A DNA stretch of 64,000 bases from Flavobacterium subsaxonicum WB 4.1-42 = DSM 21790 (GCF_000422725.1 NZ_AUGP01000017.1:372001-436000); one strand, 5' to 3'; positions 9,337 through 19,503 are shown, numbered from the stretch's first letter. The notes: generated by a model not told the origin, from the letters alone. Numbers and translations are program-made.

Positions 9337-10167
9337 CTACCAGCTTCCGCCAGATCCGCCGCCGCTAAATCCGCCGCCACCAAAGCCACCTCCAAAACCG
9401 CCGCCGCCACTAAAGCCGCCACCGCCTGAAGAACCTCCGCCGCCAAAGCCACCACGGCCCATGCTTCCTAAAAGTATACCGGTAAGCAGGGATGATCCAA
9501 AATCATTACCACGGTTATTACCGCCAAAACCACCACGGCCGCCTCCACCGCCACCCCTGCGGGATATTAGTGCTATAATTATGATAATGAATATAATAAC
9601 AAATATGGCAATGCCGCCACCCAGGCCATCGCTCTCTTTACCGTCTCCGCCCCTACGTTCGCCTTTGTACTTGCCCAAAAGCATCTGAAAAATAGCATCG
9701 GTACCCTTATCAAGGCCATTATAGTAGCTACCGGCCTTAAATTCGGGGATAATGACCTTACGGGTCATTTCGCCCACCTGCCCGGCTGTAAGGCGGTCTT
9801 CTACACCGTAGCCTGGAGAAATCCATATCTCTCTTTCCTTCTCGGCAAGCAATATCAAAACGCCGTTATCTTCCTTAGCCTGGCCAATGCCCCACTCCTG
9901 CGCCCATTTAGGCGTTAGCAGGCCAATGTTCTCGCCATTAATGGTAGGCACGGTAATAATTACAATTTGGGTAGACGTACTATCGCTGTAGCGCACCAGT
10001 TTTTGCTCCAGGTCGGTTTTTTCTGTAGCCGACAATATCTTGGCGTAGTCGTACACACTGGTCTGGAAACTGGGTTTTTCCGGAATTTCAAACTGCGCAA
10101 AGGCATTTTGCGTAAAAAGCAAACTTATTGCAAGCAATAACAGGCTTAACCTAAGTATTTTTTTCAT
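9337..10167 (-). CDS. TPM-domain protein with signal peptide and Gly-rich tail
   Basis: 276 residues. The signal peptide ends at NAFAQ (about 25). The TPM domain (TPM_phosphatase, YgcG type) spans about 30-165 and carries YDYAKILS, IVIITVP and WGIGQAKEDNGVLIL. A transmembrane segment follows at about 188-203 (IAIFVIIFIIIIIALI), then a Gly/Ser-rich tail to the end. TPM proteins are anchored with the domain outside the cytoplasm; one is implicated in photosystem II repair in plants, but the bacterial role is unclear. Its ATG overlaps the preceding stop (TAATG). It is the last gene of the five-gene operon starting at 12519. Confidence 0.85.
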   Translation of the reverse strand: MKKILRLSLLLLAISLLFTQNAFAQFEIPEKPSFQTSVYDYAKILSATEKTDLEQKLVRYSDSTSTQIVIITVPTINGENIGLLTPKWAQEWGIGQAKEDNGVLILLAEKEREIWISPGYGVEDRLTAGQVGEMTRKVIIPEFKAGSYYNGLDKGTDAIFQMLLGKYKGERRGGDGKESDGLGGGIAIFVIIFIIIIIALISRRGGGGGGRGGFGGNNRGNDFGSSLLTGILLGSMGRGGFGGGGSSGGGGFSGGGGFGGGFGGGGFSGGGSGGSW

Positions 10168-10604
10168 TATCCTCTTGATATTGTATCGGGCAATTCGTTT
10201 TTATCGTCATCAGCATACGGAAAGTACTGCTTAAGGCGTTCGCCCGCCCTAAGTATACCCTCTACCAGCCCGTGTTTAAAGCGTTGTTCTTTAAAATGGC
10301 CCAAAACCACATCTTTGGTACAATCCCAAAAATCGGCTTCAACCGCTTTATCAATGCCCTCATCGCCAATAATGGCAAAGGCGCGGCTTTGTACACCAAC
10401 ATAAAACAAAACACCGTTACGGGCTATTGTAGCATCCATGCCTAAAACATGAAAAACCTCCTGTGCCCTTTCAAGCGGAGGTTTTTCTGTTATGTTTTCG
10501 ATATGCACCCGTATCTCGCCCGATGTGTTTTTTTCGGCCTGCTTTATAGCATCAATAATCGCTTCTTCATCGGCAGGGGTTAAAAAATCAGCTTGGTCAG
10601 ACAT
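10167..10604 (-). CDS. Second TPM-domain protein
   Basis: 145 residues, a TPM domain without signal peptide or membrane segment (ADEEAIIDAIKQAEKNTSGEIRVHIE..., RNGVLFYVGVQSRAFAIIGDEGID). It starts 3 bp after lemA and its stop overlaps the start of the next TPM gene, indicating translational coupling. The pair of a soluble and a membrane-anchored TPM protein downstream of LemA is a recurrent Bacteroidota arrangement. Confidence 0.85.
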   Translation of the reverse strand: MSDQADFLTPADEEAIIDAIKQAEKNTSGEIRVHIENITEKPPLERAQEVFHVLGMDATIARNGVLFYVGVQSRAFAIIGDEGIDKAVEADFWDCTKDVVLGHFKEQRFKHGLVEGILRAGERLKQYFPYADDDKNELPDTISRG

Positions 10605-10607
10605 GGG

Positions 10608-11201
10608 TTACTTAATATTAAAGTTTACATCAACCGGTTTATCGGCACCTTCAACAGAGTTAAAGAATGGTTTTTCTTTATAGTTGCCTAAAAATAACGA
10701 GTTAGGGAATTTTAGTATATAATTATTATACTCCTCCACACTCTCGTTAAAGCGCGTACGGGCGGTCTGGATGGTATTTTCGGTACTGGCCAGTTCGTCC
10801 TGCAGCTTTAAAAAGTTTTCGTTAGCCCTAAGCGTTGGGTAATTTTCTACTGTAGCAAGCAACCTGCCAAAAGTAGACTGTACGCCTGCCTGTGCTTTAC
10901 CAAAAGCCTCTAATTGCTCTGGCGTTGCGTTTGCAGCATCTACCTGTATAGAACTTGCTTTGGCCCTTGCCTCTGTAACTGCGGTTAGTGTACCTTTTTC
11001 AAAATTAGCAGCACCCTCTACGGTTTTAACTAAGTTGCCAATAAGGTCGTTACGGCGCTGGTACGATGTTTCTACATTACCCCATGCCTTGCCTACCGCC
11101 TGGTTTTTAGGTATGGCGCCATTTTTAATGCCTACCGCCCAAAAACCTACAATTGCCACTATAGCTACAATAATAATTACGGGTATTAACCACTTTTTCA
11201 T
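10608..11201 (-). CDS. lemA: LemA family protein
   Basis: 197 residues. An N-terminal membrane anchor at about 4-24 (WLIPVIIIVAIVAIVGFWAVG) is followed by the LemA helical bundle, with typical QRRNDLIGNLV, LKLQDELASTENTIQTARTRFNE and YNNYILKFPNSLF. LemA proteins have an N-out/C-in helix topology, and their molecular role is not established. It lies 11 bp after the MerR gene and 3 bp before a TPM gene. Confidence 0.93.
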   Translation of the reverse strand: MKKWLIPVIIIVAIVAIVGFWAVGIKNGAIPKNQAVGKAWGNVETSYQRRNDLIGNLVKTVEGAANFEKGTLTAVTEARAKASSIQVDAANATPEQLEAFGKAQAGVQSTFGRLLATVENYPTLRANENFLKLQDELASTENTIQTARTRFNESVEEYNNYILKFPNSLFLGNYKEKPFFNSVEGADKPVDVNFNIK

Positions 11202-11212
11202 TTTATGTTTTT

Positions 11213-11542
11213 TTAAAGTTCGTTTTTAATATTTGTTAAGCTGGTTTTTATAGCTTCTAATTTACGAATAATCTCAAACTTATCCATAGTTTTTTTCTGC
11301 CCCTCTTTAAGGTGCACCCTTGCACCATCCAGCGTAAAGCCGCGCTCTTTAACCAAATGGTAAATAAGCTGCAGGTTTTTTACATCATCGGGCGTAAACA
11401 TGCGGTTACCTTTTGCGTTTTTTTTAGGCTTAAGCACATCAAACTCCTTATCCCAAAACCGGATAAGGGATGCATTTACATTAAAAGCCGTGGCAAGCTC
11501 GCCAATGCTGTAGTATCGTTTTTCGGGCAGGTCTAAATGCAT
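11213..11542 (-). CDS. MerR family transcriptional regulator
   Basis: 109 residues. The MerR-type winged helix at about 9-80 carries YYSIGELATAFNVNASLIRFWDKEF and the wing with NRMFTPDDVKNL. A short C-terminal helix replaces an effector domain, and no metal-binding cysteines are seen. Its ATG overlaps the stop of the upstream M23 gene by one base (TAATG), so the two are coupled. It may control the operon, but no operator was identified. Confidence 0.88.
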   Translation of the reverse strand: MHLDLPEKRYYSIGELATAFNVNASLIRFWDKEFDVLKPKKNAKGNRMFTPDDVKNLQLIYHLVKERGFTLDGARVHLKEGQKKTMDKFEIIRKLEAIKTSLTNIKNEL

Positions 11543-12519
11543 TAATCTAAAGATTGGTTTTCCTGGTTAGCTAATTTAGAAATTAAAATGTATTCTTTAG
11601 CAGAAATGTTTCCGTAATAAAAATTTAGCGGGTTTACCACCGTGCCGTTCTTGTGCACCTCGTAATGCAGGTGGGGCGCCTCGCTGCGGCCGGTGCTGCC
11701 CACGTAACCAATAATATCGCCACGCTTAACCTTTTGCCCCGCCCTTGCCTTATACTTGCTCATGTGGCCGTATAACGTCTCATAACCATAACCGTGCCTT
11801 ATTACAATGTGGTTGCCATAGCCCGATGAGTTGGCATCGGCCACGGTAACAACACCATCGCCGGTGGCATAAATGGGCGTGCCTGTACGTGCAGAGAAAT
11901 CCATGCCGGCATGAAATTTACGTATCTTGGTAAAAGGGTCGCTCCGGTAGCCAAAGCCCGATGCCATGTGGCGCAAATCTTCGTTCTTAACCGGCTGTAT
12001 GGCCGGTATTGCGGTAAGCAGCTTGGCTTTATCTTTAGCCAGTTTGGCAATCTCGTCTAACGATTTAGATTGTATAACCAGCTCTTTAGACAAAACATCG
12101 AGCCTGCGTGTAGTATTTTTAACCAGTTCAGAGTTATCATAATTATCGAGCCCCTTGTAGCGGTTAACCCCGCCAAAGCCGGCCTTGCGCTGCTCATCTG
12201 TAATGGGCACGCTGTTAAAATAGGTGCGGTATACATTGTTGTCGCGGTCTTCTACACTGCTAAGGGCTTCTTCCATAAGGGCACTCTTGCGGTTTAAAAC
12301 CTCATATTGCAGTTTCATGTACTCAATTTCGCGGGCCTGCAGCCTGTCTTTAGGTGTTTCAAAAAACGGAGTGTTAAGTAACACCACAAAACACAAAAAA
12401 CCAAACAATGCCGCTGCCACTAAAAACAGCACTATAACACCAATTTTACGGCCCTTTTTGGTCTTTATTTTGGTAAACGCCAGGTTTTCGGGATCGTAAT
12501 AATATTTTACCTTCGCCAT
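11542..12519 (-). CDS. M23 family metallopeptidase
   Basis: 325 residues. One transmembrane helix at about 26-48 (IGVIVLFLVAAALFGFLCFVVLL) puts the rest in the periplasm. A coiled-coil-like stretch at about 60-165 precedes a C-terminal M23 (LytM) domain with HAGMD and HLHYEVH, the Zn ligands of active enzymes, and YGHMSKY. All ligands are present, so it is predicted to be an active peptidoglycan endopeptidase. It is the first gene of the minus-strand operon and diverges from alaS. Confidence 0.92.
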   Translation of the reverse strand: MAKVKYYYDPENLAFTKIKTKKGRKIGVIVLFLVAAALFGFLCFVVLLNTPFFETPKDRLQAREIEYMKLQYEVLNRKSALMEEALSSVEDRDNNVYRTYFNSVPITDEQRKAGFGGVNRYKGLDNYDNSELVKNTTRRLDVLSKELVIQSKSLDEIAKLAKDKAKLLTAIPAIQPVKNEDLRHMASGFGYRSDPFTKIRKFHAGMDFSARTGTPIYATGDGVVTVADANSSGYGNHIVIRHGYGYETLYGHMSKYKARAGQKVKRGDIIGYVGSTGRSEAPHLHYEVHKNGTVVNPLNFYYGNISAKEYILISKLANQENQSLD

Positions 12520-12534
12520 GTTGCTAAATTATCC

Positions 12535-12543
12535 TATTTTTGC
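12535..12543 (+). promoter_or_regulatory. -7 box in the alaS upstream region
   Basis: A perfect TAnnTTTGC lies 143 bp before the alaS ATG. The matching -33 element is not evident, so this assignment is tentative. Confidence 0.35.
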
Positions 12544-12685
12544 ACCTTACATAAAAATGCCTTGCGGTGCAAGTATAAACCATAAACGGACAAATGTAAT
12601 AAATGTTACTGTTTTTTGTCTGCTTTTTCGTTCGTAACGGCAATTTAGTGTTAAAAATAACATCATAAAACAAACTTTCAGCGGC

Positions 12686-15331
12686 ATGAAATCTCAGGAT
12701 ATCAGGAAACAATTCCTGCAATTTTTTCAGGACAGGGGCCATTTAATAGTTCCGTCTGCACCTATTGTTACCAAAGACGACCCAACCCTAATGTTTAACA
12801 ACAGTGGTATGGCGCAGTTTAAGGAATTTTTTCTTGGCAACGGTACCCCAAAGAGCAAGCGTATTGCCGATACCCAAAAATGCCTTCGCGTTAGCGGCAA
12901 GCACAACGACCTGGAGGATGTAGGCTTTGATACCTACCACCACACCATGTTCGAAATGCTGGGCAACTGGAGCTTTGGCGACTACTTTAAAAAAGAAGCC
13001 ATTAACTGGGCGTGGGAACTGCTTACCGAAACTTACAAGATACCTAAAGATATTTTATATGTTACCGTGTTTGAAGGCAGCCCCGAAGAAAACGTGCCTT
13101 TTGACCAGGAGGCGTATGATATATGGAAAGGCCTTATAGCCGAAGACCGCATACTTTTAGGTAACAAAAAAGATAACTTTTGGGAAATGGGCGACCAGGG
13201 GCCGTGCGGGCCGTGTTCTGAAATTCACGTAGACATCCGTTCTGCCGAAGAAAAAGCACTTGTGCCGGGCAAAGACCTTATAAATAACGACCACCCGCAG
13301 GTTGTAGAGATTTGGAACAACGTATTTATGGAGTTTAACCGTAAAGCCGATAAATCTTTAGAAAAACTGCCTGCACAACACGTAGATACCGGTATGGGGT
13401 TTGAGCGCCTTTGCATGGTTTTGCAGGGTGTACAGTCTAATTATGATACCGATGTTTTTACCCCGCTTATACAAAAGATAGAAAGCATTACGGGTACTAA
13501 ATATAATTCTAAGGCAGCTAATGCCGAAGAGGAGAAAGTTAACATTGCCATACGCGTTATTGCCGATCACGTTCGTGCAGTGGCCTTTGCTATTGCCGAT
13601 GGGCAGCTGCCGTCTAACGGTGGTGCGGGTTATGTAATACGCCGCATTTTAAGGAGGGCCATACGTTACGGCTTTACCTTTTTAAATACCAAAGAGCCGT
13701 TTATAAACGAACTGGTTGCGGTACTTGCGGCACAAATGGGCGATTTCTTCCCCGAGATCAAATCGCAGCAAAGCCTTGTTACTAATGTAATCAGGGAAGA
13801 AGAAGCTTCTTTCTTAAGGACGTTAGACCAAGGATTGATATTACTGAATGATTTGATGATCTCTCATACTGAACAACTTTCAAAACAGAAGTTGGAAATA
13901 GCTGGTGACTATATTTTTAAACTGTATGATACTTTCGGATTCCCTGAAGATCTTACAGCTTTAATTCTTAAAGAAAACGGTTTTACTTATGATAAGGAAG
14001 GCTTTGATGCCGAGCTTAAAAAACAAAAAGAACGCTCTCGTGGTGCCAACGAGGTAGCTAAAGGCGACTGGGTTATTTTAACTGAAGGTAACACCGAAAC
14101 CTTTGTTGGCTACGACCAGCTTGAAAACGAAGTTAAGATTACCCGCTACCGTAAGGTAGATTCGGCTAAAGATGGTGTACTATACCAAATAGTTTTAGAT
14201 GCTACCCCTTTTTATCCTGAAGGTGGTGGCCAGGTAGGCGACCGTGGGGTGCTTAAGTCTATTAACGAGTCGATTGAAATACTGGATACCAAAAAAGAGA
14301 ACAACCTTATAATACACACCACTACCGAGCTTCCTGAAAACGTAGCAGGTAGTTTTACAGCTACCGTTAACGCTAAGGTAAGGCAGGATAGCGAAAGCAA
14401 CCACTCGGCCACCCACCTGCTGCACCAGGCGCTTCGCAGCATTTTGGGCACGCACGTAGAGCAAAAGGGGTCGTTGGTTAATGCCAATTACCTGCGTTTT
14501 GACTTTTCGCACTACGCTAAAGTTACCGATGAAGAGCTACAACAGGTAGAAGACTTTGTAAACGCACGCATACAGGAGCATTTGCCCCTTATAGAAAGGC
14601 GCAACATTCCGTTTAAGCAAGCGGTGGAAGAAGGTGCTATGGCCCTTTTTGGCGAAAAGTACGGCGACAGCGTTCGTGCCATTAAATTTGGCAACAGCAT
14701 GGAGCTTTGCGGTGGTACGCACGTTAAAAACACGGCCGATATATGGTTCTTTAAAATTATTAGCGAAGGCGCTGTAGCGGCGGGTATCCGTCGTATAGAG
14801 GCCATTACTAACGATGCGGTTAAAAACCATTTTGCCGCACAGGAAAAAGCGCTGGACGAAATTAAGTCGGCCCTAAAAAACCCGCAGGACACGCTTAAAG
14901 CAGTAGTGTCTTTACAGGATGAGAACGCAAGGCTTAAAAAACAACTGGAGCAACTGCTTCGCGATAAGGCCAAGAACCTTAAAGGCGAGCTGGCTGCAGA
15001 ACTGCAGGAAATTAACGGTGTACAGTTTTTAGCCAAACAGGTAGACCTGGATGCTACCGGCGCTAAAGACCTTGCTTACGAGCTGGGCAACCTTGGCACC
15101 AACCTGTTTATTGTTTTGGCAACTGCCGAAGCCGGTAAACCCATGCTAACCTGCTATGTATCTAAAGAGCTTGTAGCTGCTAAAGGCTTAAATGCCGGGC
15201 AGGTAGTGCGCGAACTGGGCAAATACATACAAGGTGGTGGCGGTGGCCAGCCGTTTTTTGCAACCGCAGGTGGCAAAAACGAGGCCGGCATACCCGAAGC
15301 ACTGGCTAAAGCCGCAGATTTCCTGAGGTAA
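12686..15331 (+). CDS. alaS: Alanyl-tRNA synthetase
   Basis: 881 residues, normal for AlaRS. The class II catalytic core is N-terminal, followed by the tRNA-recognition region. The editing domain carries its zinc-site motifs, HxxxH at 573/577 and CGGTH at 675-679. The C-Ala domain ends with the Gly-rich [14 protein letters not shown]. It charges tRNA-Ala and clears mischarged Ser/Gly. It diverges from the M23 operon, and a long hairpin follows the stop. Confidence 0.98.
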   Translation: MKSQDIRKQFLQFFQDRGHLIVPSAPIVTKDDPTLMFNNSGMAQFKEFFLGNGTPKSKRIADTQKCLRVSGKHNDLEDVGFDTYHHTMFEMLGNWSFGDYFKKEAINWAWELLTETYKIPKDILYVTVFEGSPEENVPFDQEAYDIWKGLIAEDRILLGNKKDNFWEMGDQGPCGPCSEIHVDIRSAEEKALVPGKDLINNDHPQVVEIWNNVFMEFNRKADKSLEKLPAQHVDTGMGFERLCMVLQGVQSNYDTDVFTPLIQKIESITGTKYNSKAANAEEEKVNIAIRVIADHVRAVAFAIADGQLPSNGGAGYVIRRILRRAIRYGFTFLNTKEPFINELVAVLAAQMGDFFPEIKSQQSLVTNVIREEEASFLRTLDQGLILLNDLMISHTEQLSKQKLEIAGDYIFKLYDTFGFPEDLTALILKENGFTYDKEGFDAELKKQKERSRGANEVAKGDWVILTEGNTETFVGYDQLENEVKITRYRKVDSAKDGVLYQIVLDATPFYPEGGGQVGDRGVLKSINESIEILDTKKENNLIIHTTTELPENVAGSFTATVNAKVRQDSESNHSATHLLHQALRSILGTHVEQKGSLVNANYLRFDFSHYAKVTDEELQQVEDFVNARIQEHLPLIERRNIPFKQAVEEGAMALFGEKYGDSVRAIKFGNSMELCGGTHVKNTADIWFFKIISEGAVAAGIRRIEAITNDAVKNHFAAQEKALDEIKSALKNPQDTLKAVVSLQDENARLKKQLEQLLRDKAKNLKGELAAELQEINGVQFLAKQVDLDATGAKDLAYELGNLGTNLFIVLATAEAGKPMLTCYVSKELVAAKGLNAGQVVRELGKYIQGGGGGQPFFATAGGKNEAGIPEALAKAADFLR

Positions 15332-15350
15332 AGCGTAAAATATATTTCTT

Positions 15351-15398
15351 AAAAGTGGTAATGTTTATTAGGTTAGTCCGATAAACTTTACCACTTTT
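15351..15398 (+). terminator. Long hairpin after alaS
   Basis: 18-nt arms (15351-15368 and 15381-15398) pair with a single mismatch around a 12-nt loop, followed by gcgttttatt. It probably terminates alaS. Confidence 0.65.
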
Positions 15399-15442
15399 GC
15401 GTTTTATTAACAATTTCTTAATATGCTTTAAAACTCCCCCAA

Positions 15443-16216
15443 TTGAAGAAACTTTTTACCCTTTCGGCAATCGCCCTTTTTGCACTTGCATCATGTTCAG
15501 ATGATAATGTAACACCTATGGCAGTTAACGATAACAGCAATGTGCTGGTAAAAAAAATTATAATTACTGATGCCGAAGGCACTCATAATTACCAGTTAAA
15601 TTACGATGGCAACCACCTGGTTGATATTCGTACTCCGGGAGGAACACATGAAACTATAGTATATACCGGACACTTAATTTCTGAGTGGCAGAGTTTTGGC
15701 AAGCAAGGAGTTATATTATATAAAAAATACTTCGAGTATTCGGCTGATAAATTAGTTAGATATATTGTACTAAATTATGAGTCAGGGCAGTTTCAAAAAT
15801 ATAATTACACCAATAATACAGACGGATCTATATCATACGCTTTGTATTCGGGTGCAACAGAAACTACAATAAACAATTTTGTACATGATGGAAAAATATA
15901 TTCCGATAAAATCGAAATAAATATTCCTGCAAACGGTACAACGGCTGCGCATATAGCCACCCGTTTGTTTACATACGACGGCAAAAACAACCCATTTAAA
16001 AATGTTACCAGTTTCGATAAAATTTATTTTGCAACAAACGCTACTGCAATAACATCATCAGAAAATTTTGTGTCAGAAACACTTACTTCTTTCGGCCAAA
16101 CGCAAAACATCAGGTCGGCATCTTATGTTTACAATGCTGCTAATTTTCCCGAAACTGCTATTGTTACAGAAATAAGCAGCGGCAACCAAACTACTACAAA
16201 CTATTTATACAATTAA
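15443..16216 (+). CDS. Lipoprotein, first of three tandem paralogs
   Basis: 257 residues. It begins with TTG: the only nearby ATG (15422) runs into a stop at once, and TTG aligns exactly with the ATG starts of the two following paralogs. The signal is MKKLFTLSAIALFALASCSDD with the lipidated Cys at 18. The mature part consists of beta-strand pairs resembling YD/RHS-like repeats (YQLNYDGNHLVDI, YNYTNNTDGSISYAL, YVYNAANFP) and ends in TTTNYLYN. It is secreted and anchored by lipid, probably at the cell surface. The function is unknown. Confidence 0.8.
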   Translation: MKKLFTLSAIALFALASCSDDNVTPMAVNDNSNVLVKKIIITDAEGTHNYQLNYDGNHLVDIRTPGGTHETIVYTGHLISEWQSFGKQGVILYKKYFEYSADKLVRYIVLNYESGQFQKYNYTNNTDGSISYALYSGATETTINNFVHDGKIYSDKIEINIPANGTTAAHIATRLFTYDGKNNPFKNVTSFDKIYFATNATAITSSENFVSETLTSFGQTQNIRSASYVYNAANFPETAIVTEISSGNQTTTNYLYN

Positions 16217-16240
16217 TTAACATACCCCAAAATCCCACGA

Positions 16241-16993
16241 ATGAAGAAAATTTTTACCCTTGCGGCAATCGCCTTGTTTACACTTGCATCATGTTCTGAT
16301 GATGATGCTACATCAACAACTACCAACCCTGAAGAGTCTCTTGTTTTCGTTAAAAAAACCATTGAGACGGATTCTTTTGATGGAAGTGTTATTACAACAA
16401 CATATACTTATACCGGCAACAAGCTTGTTTCTGCAGAATCATCTGATGGAACTACCGAAGTGAGGTCTTATGACAACAACAATCACTTGGTAGCTATTGA
16501 GTATAATGACGAAGGTTATATCAAGAAAGAAGAATTTGTATATAATTCAGCCGGACAACTAATAACGTATTACTGGAAAATTATGTATGAAGATTATGCC
16601 GAAAAAACCACGTTTACTTACAATGCAAATGGCACCATAAGCACTCTTGAAACATGGGGCGATTTAACGTCTCAAACAGACGTAGATGGCACCGGCCTTA
16701 TAACGTTATCAAACGGTAATATTATACAACATGCTTTTACATCTTCATACGGAACGGAAGTAAACAACTTTACCTATGATGACAAAAATAACCCATTTAG
16801 AAATGTTCTTGGGCAAGATGCTATAAACCTGACAATACCCGAAGACGGCGTTAATAACATTCTAACATCTGTCGATGAAGGTAATAATAATTTTACAAAT
16901 ACGTATACCTACAATTCTAACAACTACCCTACAGTAAATGTTCTTTCTTTTGATGATGACAGTACAAAAACCACCCAATACTTTTACGAATAA
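16241..16993 (+). CDS. Lipoprotein, second tandem paralog
   Basis: 250 residues. The signal peptide is nearly identical to those of its neighbours, with lipobox LASCSDDDAT and Cys at 18. The body has YD-like strands (YTYTGNKLVSAESSDG, FTYNANGTISTLETWGD, YTYNSNNYPTV) and ends in TTQYFYE. It lies exactly 24 bp after the first paralog and 24 bp before the third, which points to duplication of a whole gene-plus-spacer unit. It is part of one transcript ending at the 17805 terminator. Confidence 0.8.
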   Translation: MKKIFTLAAIALFTLASCSDDDATSTTTNPEESLVFVKKTIETDSFDGSVITTTYTYTGNKLVSAESSDGTTEVRSYDNNNHLVAIEYNDEGYIKKEEFVYNSAGQLITYYWKIMYEDYAEKTTFTYNANGTISTLETWGDLTSQTDVDGTGLITLSNGNIIQHAFTSSYGTEVNNFTYDDKNNPFRNVLGQDAINLTIPEDGVNNILTSVDEGNNNFTNTYTYNSNNYPTVNVLSFDDDSTKTTQYFYE

Positions 16994-17017
16994 TCTATAA
17001 CCAATTTTACTCTATCC

Positions 17018-17782
17018 ATGAAAAAACTTTTTACCCTTGCGGCTATCGCCCTTTTTACAATGACATCATGTTCTGATGATGATGCAACATCTACAACGCC
17101 GGATACCACTACAGATGGGCCTCTTGTAACGTCGTTTATCGAAACTATGGATGGCGTTCCAAACACTTACACAGTTACTTACGATGGCAACAAAGTAATA
17201 AAAATCCAAGATCAGCAAGGTTATGTTAGTAATTTAACATATACCAACAACCAGTTAGTAAAAGAAGAAGATTACTATGATGGCGAATTTAGCGAGTACA
17301 ACCACTACAGCTACAGCACTGATGGTAAGCTTGCACAGGTAGTTAACGGACAGTTGTACGATGATACTACATGGGATGTTACAAAAACTACTTATACCTA
17401 CAATAGCAATGGTACTGTAAGCACTTTAGTTTACACCGGAGACGAAACTGCACAGACTACGCTTAAAGGCGCAGGCACTGTTACCTACACTAATGGTAAC
17501 CTTACCGGCTATTCTTTTTTACCGGCCGGATCTACAACACCGGTTGTTAAAACACTTACTTACAGCGATAAGAACGATGCATTTAAAAATGTATTTGGTA
17601 ACGAATTCACAAGCCTTGCTTACCTTGAAGGCGGACCAAACACAATGTTATCTATAAACGATGGAGATAGCGGTTACAGTGCTACTTATACTTACCAGTA
17701 TAATGCAGACAACTACCCTGTTTCAGAAGTTGAAAACTGGGATGGCGATATAATTACCACTCAGTATTTTTACAACAACTAA
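17018..17782 (+). CDS. Lipoprotein, third tandem paralog
   Basis: 254 residues with signal MKKLFTLAAIALFTMTSCSDDDATSTT and Cys at 18. The same YD-like strand pattern is present (YTVTYDGNKVIKIQD, YTYNSNGTVSTLVYTGD, YTYQYNADNYPVSEV), ending in TTQYFYNN. It is closest to the second paralog in the signal region, while the body has diverged. A strong terminator follows. Confidence 0.8.
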   Translation: MKKLFTLAAIALFTMTSCSDDDATSTTPDTTTDGPLVTSFIETMDGVPNTYTVTYDGNKVIKIQDQQGYVSNLTYTNNQLVKEEDYYDGEFSEYNHYSYSTDGKLAQVVNGQLYDDTTWDVTKTTYTYNSNGTVSTLVYTGDETAQTTLKGAGTVTYTNGNLTGYSFLPAGSTTPVVKTLTYSDKNDAFKNVFGNEFTSLAYLEGGPNTMLSINDGDSGYSATYTYQYNADNYPVSEVENWDGDIITTQYFYNN

Positions 17783-17804
17783 CTACTGCAATAGCAAATA
17801 CTAC

Positions 17805-17840
17805 AAAGCCCTTCTGTAACCGGAAGGGCTTTTATTTTTT
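17805..17840 (+). terminator. Terminator of the lipoprotein array
   Basis: A 10-bp perfect stem (17805-17814 with 17823-17832), an 8-nt loop and a T-rich tail. Confidence 0.85.
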
Positions 17841-17855
17841 ATCGATTTGTTTACT

Positions 17856-17864
17856 TATTTTTGC
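17856..17864 (+). promoter_or_regulatory. -7 box of the GSCFA gene
   Basis: A perfect TAnnTTTGC. The expected start site, near 17870, lies just before the ATG at 17879. This argues against translation from the upstream in-frame TTG at 17861, which lies inside the box. Confidence 0.5.
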
Positions 17865-17878
17865 TTAAAATAATCGCT

Positions 17879-18829
17879 ATGCAATTTACCACCCCTGTAA
17901 CGGTTGCCGAAGGCAGTATTACCATAGATTACAATTCGCGCATTGTGTCATTGGGTTCTTGCTTTGCGGTAAACATAGGCCAGAAGTTCGATTATTTTAA
18001 ATTGCACAATACCACCAACCCTTTTGGCATACTATTTCACCCGCTGGCGTTAGAAAAATTTACAGGCTTTGCCTTAAACCAAAAAACGTTTACTGAGGCT
18101 GATATCTTTTTCAATATAGACCGCTGGCATTGCTTTGATGCACATTCCGACCTGAGTGCTGCCACTGCCCACGAACTGCTTGCCAACCTCAACAATGCAA
18201 CCACTTCGGCGCATGCCGAAATTAAAAACGCTACCCACCTTATTATTACTTTGGGTACGGCCTGGGTGTACCGCGAAACAGCGTCGGGCAACCTGGTGGC
18301 CAATTGCCATAAAGTACCCCAAAAACAGTTTACAAAAGAGCTGCTATCGGTTACAGCCATAGCGCAAAGCCTTCAGAATATAATCGACATGGTTAAAAAG
18401 GCCAACCCGGCCGTGCATATTATATTCACCGTATCGCCCGTGCGACACATTAAAGATGGCTTTACTCAAAACCTGTTGAGCAAAAGCAACCTGATTAGTG
18501 CCTTACTGACAACTGTAAACCGCCAACTGTCAACCTGCTCCTACTTTCCTTCTTACGAAATTATGATGGACGAGCTGCGCGATTACCGTTTTTATGCGCA
18601 GGATATGCTACACCCCAGCCAAACGGCTGTAGACTACATCTGGCAACGCTTTACCGATGCATGGATTGGCCCCGAAGCACAGCAAACCATGAAACTGGCC
18701 GACACCATACAAAAAGGCCTGCAGCACCGCTCTTTTAACCCAGAATCTATACAGCACCGTGATTTTATGGCTAAGCTTGCCGATAAAGTTACGGCTTTGC
18801 AAAAACAGCATCCGCACATTACTTTTTAA
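17879..18829 (+). CDS. GSCFA domain protein
   Basis: 316 residues from the ATG at 17879; an in-frame TTG 18 bp upstream sits inside the promoter box and is disfavoured. The N-terminus contains the family's naming motif, IVSLGSCFAVNIG, and later TNPFGILFHP, LITLGTAWVY, FTVSPVRH and HPSQTAVDYIW. GSCFA proteins resemble SGNH/GDSL hydrolases, and the Ser and the His of HPSQ would be the catalytic residues by analogy. The substrate is unknown. No signal peptide, so cytoplasmic. Confidence 0.9.
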   Translation: MQFTTPVTVAEGSITIDYNSRIVSLGSCFAVNIGQKFDYFKLHNTTNPFGILFHPLALEKFTGFALNQKTFTEADIFFNIDRWHCFDAHSDLSAATAHELLANLNNATTSAHAEIKNATHLIITLGTAWVYRETASGNLVANCHKVPQKQFTKELLSVTAIAQSLQNIIDMVKKANPAVHIIFTVSPVRHIKDGFTQNLLSKSNLISALLTTVNRQLSTCSYFPSYEIMMDELRDYRFYAQDMLHPSQTAVDYIWQRFTDAWIGPEAQQTMKLADTIQKGLQHRSFNPESIQHRDFMAKLADKVTALQKQHPHITF

Positions 18830-18879
18830 GCCAATTATAACACAGCTTTCGGCAAAATCTTCTTACATTTAAAATAAAA

Positions 18880-19491
18880 ATGGTTAAAAAGATAGCAATT
18901 GGTATTGTGGTAGTTGTAGCAATTTACCTGGCTTTTAGGTATTGCGAATTTAAGGAAGACGACGGCCGCACTACTATTGAAGAGACTGCCCTTATACAAC
19001 AGCAAATACTTAACGTAGGCAAACTGGTTGTTACCGAAGGCCATTTTAGCGAAGTGCTTACCTATAAAGACCAGCAGAAGTACTTACTGAATATGGTTTC
19101 TTTCGAGAAAAAAGCCCTTGTGGTGGTTAATGCCGATGTTACGGTGTCGTACGACCTAAGGCAGATTCAGTATGATATTGATGAGACTACTAAAACCATT
19201 ACCATAAAAAACATTCCTAAAGAAGAGATTAAAATAAACCCCGACCTTAAGTTTTATGATGTGCAGCAAAATGGTTTTAACGAATTTAGCGGAGAAGATT
19301 ATAACAAGATAAACAAAACCGTTAGGGCTAACCTGGCAAAAAAAATAGAAAAATCTACCCTAAAAACCAACGCCCAAAACCGTTTGCTTAGCGAGTTATC
19401 TAAAATACTGATACTTACCAACACCATGGGCTGGAAACTACAGTATAATGGCGAAACGGTAAACGAAAAATCTATAGACGTTTTACTATAA
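18880..19491 (+). CDS. DUF4230 domain protein
   Basis: 203 residues. A single N-terminal transmembrane anchor (about 4-22, KIAIGIVVVVAIYLAFRY) is followed by an extracytoplasmic DUF4230 domain, with VGKLVVTEGHFSEVLTY, VNADVTVSYDLRQIQYDID and LNTMGWKLQ-type C-terminal features. The family is widespread and uncharacterised. It lies 50 bp after the GSCFA gene in the same direction. Confidence 0.85.
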   Translation: MVKKIAIGIVVVVAIYLAFRYCEFKEDDGRTTIEETALIQQQILNVGKLVVTEGHFSEVLTYKDQQKYLLNMVSFEKKALVVVNADVTVSYDLRQIQYDIDETTKTITIKNIPKEEIKINPDLKFYDVQQNGFNEFSGEDYNKINKTVRANLAKKIEKSTLKTNAQNRLLSELSKILILTNTMGWKLQYNGETVNEKSIDVLL

Positions 19492-19503
19492 AATATTCAG
19501 TCC

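Noticed and set aside
12524..12742. A 72-codon minus-strand frame across the alaS start
   Set aside because: It overlaps the alaS N-terminus and the promoter region, has no family resemblance and no start context.
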